64,000 nt of DNA from Spongilla lacustris (lineage: Eukaryota > Porifera > Demospongiae > Spongillida > Spongillidae): the NCBI GenBank assembly GCA_949361645.1, contig OX442425.1, forward strand, positions 5,380,884 to 5,444,883, read 5' to 3'. Position numbers and translations under genes: made by a program. Of the stretch, positions 48,895-58,900 are shown in pieces; within the stretch, counting starts at the first letter, position 1, and each line of letters starts with the position of its first letter. Under the pieces are notes generated by a model. The model made no database searches and was not told the origin of the DNA. It was given only the letters and a program-made list of their open reading frames with translations.

Positions 48895-49060
48895 CTCTAA
48901 TATGCCTCTGCGGTAGTGATGCTGGTCCCACCCAAAACACACCCAGGACATGGGGACCATCTCCCACAAACCGCACTTGTGTATTCTATCTATATCCATG
49001 AGGTGATGGCACTCTTTCTGCCAGTGAGGTCCCCAGACCACTTAATAGAAAGCACACCAC
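48895..49060. repeat. Inverted copy of the satellite unit
   Basis: On the minus strand it repeats GACCAGCATCACTACCGC, GGAGATGGTCCCCATGTCC and GGTCTGGGGACCTCACTGGC in the order seen in the 47.1-48.3 kb array. Confidence 0.85.
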
Positions 49061-49082
49061 CTCCCATCATTGCACACCTAGT

Positions 49083-49880
49083 ACGCAAATCAATGAATCT
49101 GATTGACCTACAATATCCTCCACGAGCATTTCACTGAGCTGAACCTCTCAAATGCTTAAATTGAGTACTTGTGTACGTAGTAGGGATATAGGGTTGTTAT
49201 ATAAACTCTCAACCGCATGGGGTTTGCTTTGGGGAGGGGGCGGGTGCAACTAATGAAACGTCTATCCCTCTGGTTGCCTAATATGGCCAATAAACGACAG
49301 GCCTGTCTCCACTACGTGGGGTATAGATGCTCTTCCTGAAGATACCATTGTAAGCTTTATTGTGGATGGTGTGGCACAAGAGGTGAAGAGGCGGGTTGAT
49401 CTCAAGGCTGCTGCAATGACAACAGAAGAAGACCTGCAGTTATGCCTAAAATTGTCATTCAGTACCACTCCATCTATGTGGCTGCATGTGCAGTACGTCC
49501 TGAGGAGGTGCAACATGCTGAACGGACCTCTTTTCAAAGTTCAGAAAGTACCACTGATAATTCAGATGGAGAAAGCTTAGATAGATCTACAGGACAACGC
49601 TATATCCCTACTACGTACACAAGTACTCAATTTAAGCATTTGAGAGGTTCAGCTCAGTGCATGACTTCAGCACAATGGATCGATGAATTTAAGGCTGCTG
49701 AGGATATGAAGAGGAGTGAGATAGCTGAGAAAGAAGAGCGACGCAGAAAAAGAAAAGCAGCTCTAGAAGAAAACGCTGCATTATAGAGCGCATGAAAGCT
49801 ATAATGAAATCAGGAGCTCGCAAAGGAGCAAAATGCTCGTGGAGGATATTGTAGGTCAATCAGATTCATTGATTTGCGTA
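49083..49880. repeat. Inverted repeat differing by a 175-bp segment
   Basis: The left arm (about 49083-49195, read on the minus strand) matches the right arm (about 49601-49660 plus 49836-49880). Shared blocks include CCTACTACGTACACAAGTAC, GAGAGGTTCAGCTCAGTG and GAGGATATTGTAGGTCAATC. The right arm holds an extra 175 bp between GCTCAGTG and AATGCTCGTGG. Confidence 0.8.
49490..49786 (+). CDS. Unrecognised C-terminal fragment with basic coiled coil
   Basis: This open frame ends with WIDEFKAAEDMKRSEIAEKE and ERRRKRKAALEENAAL before a TAG. The charged helix is like the C-termini of some DDE transposases and nuclear proteins, but no catalytic region is present and I cannot name it. The start is not defined; a competing frame upstream (49362-49580) overlaps. 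The 175-bp segment that carries the coiled coil is the part absent from the inverted copy at 49.1 kb. Confidence 0.35.
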   Translation, partial: AVRPEEVQHAERTSFQSSESTTDNSDGESLDRSTGQRYIPTTYTSTQFKHLRGSAQCMTSAQWIDEFKAAEDMKRSEIAEKEERRRKRKAALEENAAL

Positions 49881-50414
49881 CTATCCATCCATAACTTTGA
49901 TTAAATTTTTAATGAGTTTAGTGTTCCTTAATAGGGGTGCGTTCCACATTCGGTCCCTTTGCTCTATGTGAATGTAATAGTGAGTGATAATTTTACGTGG
50001 TGTGTGCACTAGGATGTTTATATTTGCGTTAAGAAGGAAGTAGTCTGAGTGCGTATGGGCCTTTGGGATCAGTATACTTCTGGGTCGTGCATGTATGTAT
50101 GTGCGATAATGGAAGTTGGTGTGTGTGAACTGATGTGGGCAATGGTAGTATGTTGTATAGTGTATTTGGATGTGAATAGAGGTGGTCTGCGTGGCTGCTG
50201 GGTAAATGGTAGTGTCTGGACTTTGGGATGAAGTGCAGTTGTGTGTGATAAGCATGTAGTAGGTGTGCAATGATGGGAGGTGGTGTTGTTTTAAGTTTTT
50301 ATTATTTTTATGTAGGAGGTTATATGCGTGTGAATATGTGTGGGATGGAATGTGTAGATAGTATGTTTATAAGTTTTGGTGCACTGGCTGAATTTGAGCA
50401 TTATGAATTTATGA
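49881..50414. other. Intergenic, nothing recognised
   Basis: GT-rich sequence without a supported gene. Confidence 0.4.
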
Positions 50415-50422
50415 CCCTCTAT

Positions 50423-51280
50423 CAGTGATGCCGCGGCCAGCACGGACTGTCCGTGACCGTATTCATTTGACGGTTTTACCGTGACCGTGACCGGGAAGCT
50501 TACCGATCACGTGATTAAACCGTGAAAAATAATTGGCCGTCAAATTTATTTGCTGGCCGTCCGTGGCCGTCAGAACTTTTGACGGTCCATTAAGCCTATC
50601 ACGTCACTAGCGTCACGTGCAGTGGATTTTTTCCCTGCGTGGCAAATGTCGTCTTTCCAAGAACCTTTGAGGATAAGCCACCTGATAGCGCGGTGAAGTC
50701 TGCAGCAAACCCACCCGACTGTCACCAACACGTGGCTATGGAACCATTTAAATATTTATTATTTTTTCCTCGCCATGACATAGTCTCGTCCCCAGCCTGA
50801 TATGTATACGTATTATGCAATGTAATCCATCCGCTGCTGCCGAATGTGGGTCTGGGGACGCGACTTTCCATGATTATGCGTTATCGCGTGGATTCCACGT
50901 GCGAGCGAGTTTTCTCCCAGTTGAGGCTCATTGTGAAGATGGAGGATGGATCCAGCCAGGATTGAATCTGTTCTCTTTCTCAGCTGCAATAAAGCCTTTA
51001 GTTAATTGAATCTGTTCTTTCACACTTGTTTTGCTATGCCCATGCATATACCGTTCATGAACCATTTCTATTGATACGTGCATGCCAAACTTCTATAGCA
51101 TAAATAATGACCGTCCGTGACCGACTGACCGTATTAAAATTTTGACGGTTGACGGCCAGCCGTGTACGTGACCGTATTGAAATCATACGGTCCATCTTTG
51201 ACCGTGAACGTGACCGTCTATATCCAAACGGCCAGCCGTGAACGTGACCGGATTGTCAAAAGCTGGCCGCGGCATCACTG
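50423..51280 (+). mobile_element. hAT element, 8-bp duplication CCCTCTAT
   Basis: CCCTCTAT directly repeats at 50415-50422 and 51281-51288. The termini are perfect 19-bp inverted repeats starting CAGTGATGCCGCGGCCAGC. The subterminal regions are dense in GACCGT/ACGGTC blocks. The 858-bp interior retains a piece of hAT transposase, so it is an internally deleted copy of an autonomous element. Confidence 0.92.
50896..50970 (+). pseudogene. hAT transposase dimerisation-domain fragment
   Basis: The frame reads VDSTCERVFSQLRLIVKMED, matching the C-terminal hAT dimerisation region (the E-R-x-F-S ... motif), and stops shortly after at a TGA. It lies inside the 8-bp-flanked hAT element, on its plus strand. 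Only about 25 residues survive; no catalytic residues are present. Confidence 0.7.
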
Positions 51281-51451
51281 CCCTCTATCTCTACCTGTAG
51301 GAGTTCTAGCTCGAACCCACTTCTATACGTCCTCCAGGTGGCATTGACTCGTTGCTGTTGCCATCACATGGCATCAGTATATGTCATCGAGGGCTGTTCA
51401 CCACTCCAGCTTCATCCGCTTTGTCATGCTAATGTAATTCATTATGTGTTT

Positions 51452-51622
51452 ATTGGTTCGTTAATTAAATGCGGGGTTAGACTCCCAATGGATTTGAATT
51501 ACTACAGGAATGTAGATGTACTAGTACACAGCACGCACGAGCGTGACCGATGATGTATTATACAGTCAGCACAGCCACTTTACTGCTGACTGTATATGCT
51601 GATTGTATAATTGATTGTTGGT
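51452..51622. repeat. Dispersed repeat upstream of NmrA-like gene
   Basis: It matches 16036-16240 block by block (GGTTCGTTAATTAAATGCGG, GGATTTGAATTACTACA, ATTGTATAATTGATTGTTGG). It ends about 90 bp before the start codon at 51713, so the proximal promoter lies partly in repeat DNA. The 17-bp hairpin of the other copy is shortened here. Confidence 0.8.
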
Positions 51623-51649
51623 ATACGTGTGCATATAGATAATTGTAGA

Positions 51650-51657
51650 TATAAATA
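51650..51657 (+). promoter_or_regulatory. Possible TATA box
   Basis: TATAAATA lies 56 bp upstream of the ATG at 51713, a spacing that would give a short 5' leader of about 30 bases. This is motif-based inference only. Confidence 0.4.
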
Positions 51658-51712
51658 CAGACCTCGATCGCCAGAGATAATCTTCGTCACAGCTGAAGTA
51701 CTTTCATCAGAC

Positions 51713-52624
51713 ATGTCGGGTAGACTCATCACCGTATTTGGAGCAACAGGACAACAAGGTGGACCAGTTGCACGTGCCCTTCTTAGTAATGGCTTTGCCG
51801 TCAGAGCTGTCACTCGAAATCCCGATAGCGAAAAAAGCTTATCCCTAAAGAAAGCCGGAGCTGAGGTCTTCAAAGGAGATCTCGAGGATAGGTCCACGAT
51901 AAACGCAGCAGTTGCCGGAGCGTACGGCGTTTTCTTGGTCACCGACTATTGGGGTCTACTCCAACGCCTTCGCGTCGACAGCCTTGCCGAAGCAGAAGAA
52001 ATAGCCCAGGGGAAAGCAGTTGCCGATGCTTGTGTTCGCGCAGGAGTAAAGCACGTAGTGTATAGCAGCCTGCCGGAAGCCAAAAACACCGTCAATCACC
52101 CTGTTCCACACTTCGATGGAAAGGCATTGGTCGAGAAGTACTTGAACGAGATTGGCCTACCGAATACGCCCGTACATTATCCTTTCTACTATGAAAACTT
52201 CATAGCATTTTTAAAGCCTGAACCTCAGTCTGATGGAACATATACCATCACCTTACCCCTGGATGGGCCTATGAATGCATTGGGGGTGGAAGATGGTGCG
52301 CCCGTTGTTGCCGCCATATTTAAATTCCCCGATGAGTTTATCGGTAAGAGAGTTAGCATATCCGGAGATCGTAAAAGTGTGGACGAGTTTGCTGCTGTAA
52401 TCACTAAGGTGACTGGAAAGACGGTCAAATACAATCAAGTGCCAGTAGAAATTTTTGCTGCGTTTCCATTCCCCGGAGCAGATGACCTCGCCTACATGTT
52501 TGACTTCTTCAAGAAAGGACACATCTCAGATTATGAACTCACAAAGAGGCTGAATCCCAACGTGCAAAGTTTTGATGAGTGGGCCGAGCAGAACAAAGAC
52601 AAGCTGAAGGCAGTGTATTCATAG
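51713..52624 (+). CDS. NmrA-like family protein (NMRAL1-type, NADP-binding)
   Basis: This intact 303-residue single-exon gene encodes an atypical short-chain dehydrogenase-like protein. Human NMRAL1, of about the same length, binds NADP(H) and is described as a redox sensor without proven dehydrogenase activity (family knowledge). Visible features are a Rossmann strand and glycine motif VFGATGQQGG (residues 8-17), an NADP-phosphate-binding VTRNP (33-37), GDLED (55-59), VTDYW (76-80), KHVVYSSLPE (about 115), HFDGK (about 133) and a C-terminal LTKRLNPNVQSFDEWAEQ. The family's catalytic tyrosine/lysine pair is not obvious. I chose the ATG at 51713 because the Rossmann fold starts at once, -3 is G, and the in-frame ATG at 51611 lies in repeat-like DNA and adds 34 unrelated residues. 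Absence of introns is unusual here and suggests a retrocopy or acquired gene. A broken copy lies at 37.3-38.2 kb. Confidence 0.93.
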   Translation: MSGRLITVFGATGQQGGPVARALLSNGFAVRAVTRNPDSEKSLSLKKAGAEVFKGDLEDRSTINAAVAGAYGVFLVTDYWGLLQRLRVDSLAEAEEIAQGKAVADACVRAGVKHVVYSSLPEAKNTVNHPVPHFDGKALVEKYLNEIGLPNTPVHYPFYYENFIAFLKPEPQSDGTYTITLPLDGPMNALGVEDGAPVVAAIFKFPDEFIGKRVSISGDRKSVDEFAAVITKVTGKTVKYNQVPVEIFAAFPFPGADDLAYMFDFFKKGHISDYELTKRLNPNVQSFDEWAEQNKDKLKAVYS

Positions 52625-53010
52625 ATGACATGACTAACGGGTCAGTATTTAGAGATATATAGATGCGTGCTTGCGCATTTAGATTTTTATATTAAAATTC
52701 TGGCTATTAAAAGTCAGTCAAAACCAGAATATCAATAAGATATCATACAAAATAGAAACTGATTTTTAATTGCAATTTACTTTGAAAGTTTGAATAACTG
52801 TGTTATCATTAGGCTATCTACATATAGCTTCTGATGAGGCTTTAGAAGATCGAATCATTGTTGCTGTTATCAAACAAGAAGTCAGTTAAGCAGTTGCATG
52901 TTAGTTTAATGTCACCCTGTCCTCATACCAAGTTGATGTGCCTGAAAATGCAAGTAAAACATAAACAAACAAACTAATTTAAAAGCTGTAGTGTTCAAAC
53001 TTTGTTCAGT
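52625..53010. other. 3' flank of NmrA-like gene
   Basis: The first 45 bases are shared with the broken copy. No canonical AATAAA is found close by; AT-rich sequence with no gene. Confidence 0.45.
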
Positions 53011-53029
53011 GTTTTTGTTGTATCCAGCC

Positions 53030-53245
53030 AAATTTATGCCATTTGCGGATGCGGCATTAGCTGATGGCACCTTGGGATGTGAAGCAACCTACTATCTCAA
53101 GCACCTCTCTGGACACATTTGCATGAAATGGGGAAAGTCTTATAGAGAGGTGATGGGATGGTTGTGTGCTAGTTTATAATTTGCCATCAGCATCAGAGGC
53201 ACCAATTTATGTCTCTGAGGCAGTCACACTAATGGACGAGTGCAT
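53030..53245 (+). pseudogene. Fragment of a retroelement-type C-terminal ORF
   Basis: The frame reads FADAALADGTLGCEATYYL, then SGHICMKWGKSYREVMGWL and stops; a shifted frame continues with LCLRG. The D-G-x-x-G-x-E-A ... L ... K-W-x-K-x-Y-x-E-V-x-G-W pattern occurs near the C-terminus of reverse-transcriptase-bearing repeat proteins in early metazoans; I recognise it from memory, without certainty. No RT domain is present nearby. Confidence 0.4.
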
Positions 53246-55990
53246 TAGGACACAGCCCAAGAGTTGCTACTTTAATTTGCATTAGTAGAAAACCTGTCCT
53301 CCATCTCCTGCTAAAGATGATCTAGGAAGGGAGCATGCAGATAATGATCCTTGGTAATACACTTCAGGTACAGCTCACTGCTGCCTCAACATTTGATGTT
53401 AGTGTTTGTCCATGGAATAGAGGGTTTTCTCTTCTGAAATCTCCACTGCTTACTAGAACCAGATTCTGTTCCAGTCATCTAGTTCCTCTCAATTCTTTGA
53501 GCTGGTGTTGAACTTCATGGACCATGCAATGTTATGCCTTATACAATATCAATAGATCGTTGCTGAAGCAACACCATTAAACCTTTGATATAGCTGCACA
53601 CAGGCTGTAAATAAATTGTTTGCTACGTCAAGCTAAATAGTTTTAAACCAATGAATAGTTTTAAACCATTGGTTTAAAATTGTGATGGTTTGTAGAACAA
53701 ACCAAATTATGAAACCAAATTCGTGCTTTTTAAAGTGAGGTTTGGTAGGATCATACAACTCATCATAATTATTCTGACACTGAATTTACAATAAAATAAA
53801 AATTCCGAACAAAAGAGTATATAAGATTCCTAAAGCCAAAAGGCGCTTCCATGCACACTAGCAAGGCACAAAGGCATACCGAATCGATATTACGCGATCC
53901 GCATAGCACATTAAAATCGTAAGCAATAATTACTTGTATATTGTACATTTAGTTATAAACCATAGATTGAGTCAATTCATTCTTACTTACGTAAGTACGT
54001 GGTGCTTACTTGCGTAAGCAAGAGATGCCTGAGGTTTGTACAAAATAATAGCAAAATAGCTTCTGTACTCATGCAGTGATGTTAAACAAAAAGTAATGGC
54101 GATTCTAAAAGATACTTGTAACTGCAACTTTGAAACATAATTGAACACAAGCTTTCTGTGACATTTTCGGTCAGTGCAGAGGGTGTTAAAATCTACTCCG
54201 CGTGATTTATTGCGCGTGTTCTGTGATAGCGGAATCGATTTTCTTTCGCGCGAAAGTACTTGTCTCTATGCAATATGGCAACCAAGAGGCGATATAACTT
54301 AAAGTCGATCTTCCCCAATACGGCAATAAACTACAATATAATATCACACTACACTCTAAAGAACAGAACAGGATATTTATAAAAAACTCATTCGGCTCCA
54401 CTCCTGCATGTATTGCAGTTATTTTTTTTACTTTAAGTAAGCATTGATCTATCTATGATTAAAACATGGGTGATCCTATACGAGTCGAGACCCAGTATAC
54501 ATGTAAATTTAAATGGTCATAAAGAACGCTTGCTAGTTATCGCCGAAGTAGCTACTTAATCAATGAGAAGATTACCATGCATGCACTATATGAAGAGTAC
54601 TTGTGGATAAAATCTGCAAACCCATCCCAGAAAACGATTTCAATCATCCTTTTGTGATGATTGTAGTACGTACATTAATAAGATCCAGCAATACTTATAA
54701 TCGTAAATTTGATTCATGAAAAATATTTTATCATTAAACCCTACTTATGGTTTGATGAGAAAACCAGGTTTAGTTGTAAAAACCGAATATACATTATACG
54801 AAAAAAAGATAAATTTACAGCACAAGGATTAGAACTAACGATATATAGCCTGCAACCTCTTCTACTTATCCAGTGCACCGTTTGAACAATGCACCATTTG
54901 AACAACTTTCATGTACTACATCTCAGTCCTAATATTTATAACTATCATCAAGTTAATTTACTGAATACGCTAAACTGATGAGATTGTTAATGTGTAGCAT
55001 TTGTGGGTAAGATGCAAGCAGCAGAAGTGATCACTGTATCGTTGTTAGACAAGTTACTTACAGAAAAAGAATAAAGAATTCGCGAAGTCTTTGAACGCAA
55101 GTGCATATACATGTATATGCATGCATTCTCAACCAACCATATAATCATCTGTGTGATGCATGTCAGTGTTGTTTTTATTACAAAAAATTGCATTGAATGT
55201 CATCTCGTAAAATAAAAACGTACAAGTCATTGCAATATACTAACATGCATGTAACCGGCCATGTAGATGCTGAATCTATAAACCTAGCTGGGGCACTGGG
55301 GGTGTAAGCACATCTTGTGTTGTAGCAATTCAATTATAAACTGGATAAAGTCAGATGCCATGTAGAAGGAGTGATCTGGCATTTACATGGGCTACACATT
55401 CCTGTTCTGAGTGAAGTCATCTGAATAATGTGAGAAAAAACATAAATGCTAATTGTAGTTGTAGTAACCAATCATGTCATGTTCATGCATGTACTTATAA
55501 GGTTACAAGTGTAGCAAATATTTGCACATCACGAAGTTCCACACTATTTATTTACACTGTCATGGTAAAATCCATAACGGTTGTATATGCATGACTGCAT
55601 TTATATTAACATTCATGGTGTCCATAGAGTTAAACAAATAATTCTACTGAGAAAATTCGATATTAGTATCTCATAGCAAATTAAGAGCACTACACCGAAC
55701 AATTCATATGTTAGAAGCACTTTTATATGTTTAAATGTTCATCAGCCTTCAACCATACTGTGTAGATGTGTGTATTGGTGGTACTGTGTGTGCCTGTGCA
55801 TGTGTGGGTAAGGTATGTGCACATATGTGTTGTGTTCCTATGGGAATACTTGAAACAGTATTATTAGAAATCCAAAAATAGTATTCTGCACTTTTTTTTA
55901 CACGGGTTGGTTTGAAGTACAGACCAATTTGTATTCAATCCAAAATGTTCAGTTTAATGATGAAAACATTAACAAGTGCAAAAATGGAAG
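53246..55990. other. Intergenic, nothing recognised
   Basis: AT-rich, with small palindromes such as TTACTTACGTAAGTA near 53990. No ORF with a domain, no terminal repeat and no array can be supported over this stretch. Confidence 0.5.
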
Positions 55991-55997
55991 TACAGAA

Positions 55998-58900
55998 ATG
56001 AAATATAAAAGATGGAATCAAGATGAGTGGCTACCAGACAGACAACTTGGTCTAAAGCTATTAAAGGTAGTGTGTGCCTTTCAATTACCGTAAAATGACT
56101 TTCCTGCTATATTTTTGTTGTAGCAAATCCCAGAGGATTATCCAACCCTTGTGAAACCGAATGCCGAAAAAATTGACTTATTAGCAATTAGAAATGCAGT
56201 GCCAAAGTATCAATCTCTGGATGAAATGGATAAATCGTGGTGGTTTGATTTTCTTCTACAGTTTGAAATTAGTTTTCATTCATTTGCAACAGCCCAACAA
56301 ACAGCAGTTCTCCGGGATATTGAAAGTATTGTTGAAAGCTGCCATTCAATTCTCATACAACCACAAGCTGCTACAAATATTTCTGATCGGTTGCTCAAAC
56401 ACCACCTTGATAGTACTGACACAATTCCTGAGGTGATTATTGTTCAAAAGCAATAATAATAAGGTGTATATTGTAGTTGTACGTTTATATAAAATAGTAA
56501 TGTGTATGTCCATTTATTGTGTTCTAATAATGATATTTGTAATACTAATTAGCAATAATAGGGTACATTTATGTATTTTAGTGCTGTGTATAATAACATG
56601 TATGTGTAATGTCAATAAATATATGTACAAGAGGCAAGTAGGAGGGTGGGTGCTGCTGCTGAAGCTGCAGAAAACAGAAAGCACACAGCTAATGACCCTA
56701 AATGTGCTGAACTAGGCTGGAGGTGTGTGCCTCTAGCAGTAGAAACTTACTGTAATTGGGGTGAGGAGGCAAGAACAACCTTCGCTCTACTGGCCACACG
56801 CTTAGCCTTTGGCTCTTCCTCATTTCGTAAAGCCAGGGTGATCAGTGACATGTTTGGGAGGCTAAATATCACCCTGGTTAGAGTCATAGCAAGGGCCATA
56901 CTGGCTAGGAATGTGATCCCTACTGACTTTAATTAAATAATAACTTGTAGTATATAGATTTATTAGTACTATCTTTTTATTTTATTTTGTTGTATGCTAA
57001 ATGCCTTTATATTTTTAATTTTACATATAATGTATGTAATAAAATAATAATAATAATAGTACGCACCATAGCATAGTCTGAATAGCTTAGTAGAACTCGT
57101 GGTCTTTTAGTTGTAAGTTAGTAGAATTGCAGATGTGTCAATTAAAAATTTTGTTTTGTCAATACAATACAAGGGTTATCAGCAAAGCAAAAAAACATAA
57201 ATGAATATGTATACATGCATGCACACAAAGCTATAGGCACAAACACATGTAAATATGCTACACATTGTGCATAATAGAACAATCTGTTCAATTGCATTCA
57301 GGTATATTGTGGCAAAAGAACAAAAACTTCTCAAGGAAAAGAGATCACAGCAGTCCAAGACTCAATTCCAGCTGCAGACCAAGTATTGCAGACACCAGAT
57401 CAGATTTCACTCATGATAACTGAACCAGCCAATAGGGTGTGTAACCGGTTATCAGGTTATTCGGGTTATTCGGATATTCGCAAAAACCTATCCGTTCGAA
57501 TAGTAATTTAGCATTACTCGGAAAAATCGGTTATTGGATTTCTTCTATTCGAAATAACCGGTTTTTGAATCTCCATTCGGAGGTACTTAGGTATTCGTCG
57601 TCCGCATCGACAATTCGCCCATTATTCGAATACATTTTTATGACGATATCCGGATACGCGTTTACGAAACGTAAACGTTAACATCACTGTTGTTACTATG
57701 AATATATACGTGGGGACGAGATGGGCAGTAGTAATTCGAACTATATCTCCCTCTTAACGTGGCTCCAGCTACAAGTCAAAGTTAGTTCGCTTAGTGCATT
57801 TCGAACGATCTGGTTTCTTGCATCAATCTCTCTGAGCTGATATTGCCGCGATCGTACTTAGGCCTACTTAGTTACTACCGGGGGTACTGGTAGTATTTTC
57901 AAAACTCGCGATGGTGAAATGGAGGCTGCATGGCTGGTGGTGCGTAAACATCATCTGTGGTTCTATTCTTTTGGCATCAAGTGCGATGTGTACATCTGTA
58001 GGTAGTAGACCTCTAGTCTCGTACCCAGACGTATAAATGGATTATACGTCTGGGTACGAGACTAGTAGACCTCAGCGTGGCCACGCTAACTTAGGTCGGG
58101 ACACACCCAACTAGGTATTTGGTTAGGCCAAGCGATTTAAGCCTATGTAGGTAGCTGTGGTTGTATCTGGTGTGATGTGGGGTAGCTGTGGATGCATGCT
58201 GAGGGTACTGATCTGGTGTAATGTGGGTAGTTGTGTAGTAGGGTGTCCGGTGTGATAGGGGTAGCTATGGTTGTGTGATGGGGGTAGGTGTGTTTGTGTG
58301 CCTCATGAGGGCATCTGGTGGAATGGGGGTAGGTGTGTTTGTGTGCTGAGGGCATCTGGTGTGATGGGGGTAGGTTCTGTTTGTGTGCTAAGGGCATCTG
58401 GTGTGATGGGGGTAGGTTCTGTTTGTGTGCTGAGGGCATCTGGTGTGATGGGGGTAGGTGTGTTTGTGTGCCTCATGAGGGCATCTGGTGTGATGGGGGT
58501 ACGTGTTTGTGTGCTGAGGGCATCTGGTGTGATTGGGGTAGGTTCTGTTTGTGTGCTGAGGGCATCTGGTGTGATGGGGGTAGGAGTGTTTGTGTGCTGA
58601 GAGCATCTGGTGTGATGGGGGTAGGTTCTGTTTGTGTGCTGAGGGCATCTGGTGTGATGGGGGTAGGTGTGTTTGTGTGCTGAGGGCATCTGGTGTGATG
58701 GGGGAAGGTGTGTTTGTGTGCTGAGGGTAGCTGTAGGAGGGTCTCTGGTGTGATGTGTACATTTAGGTGGCTCAGTGAGCAGAAAACCTGAATAACCTAG
58801 GTATTCGGCTGGCAAATTGTCAAAACCTATTCGCAAAAATCGATTTTCTGTTTTCAAGTATTCGGAAAAATCGATTTTCAGATCCAGAAAAACCTGAATA

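Noticed and set aside
51611..51712. Upstream ATG giving a 337-residue NmrA form
   Set aside because: The extra 34 residues have no family similarity and lie mostly in or next to the dispersed repeat; the Rossmann fold begins right after the ATG at 51713.
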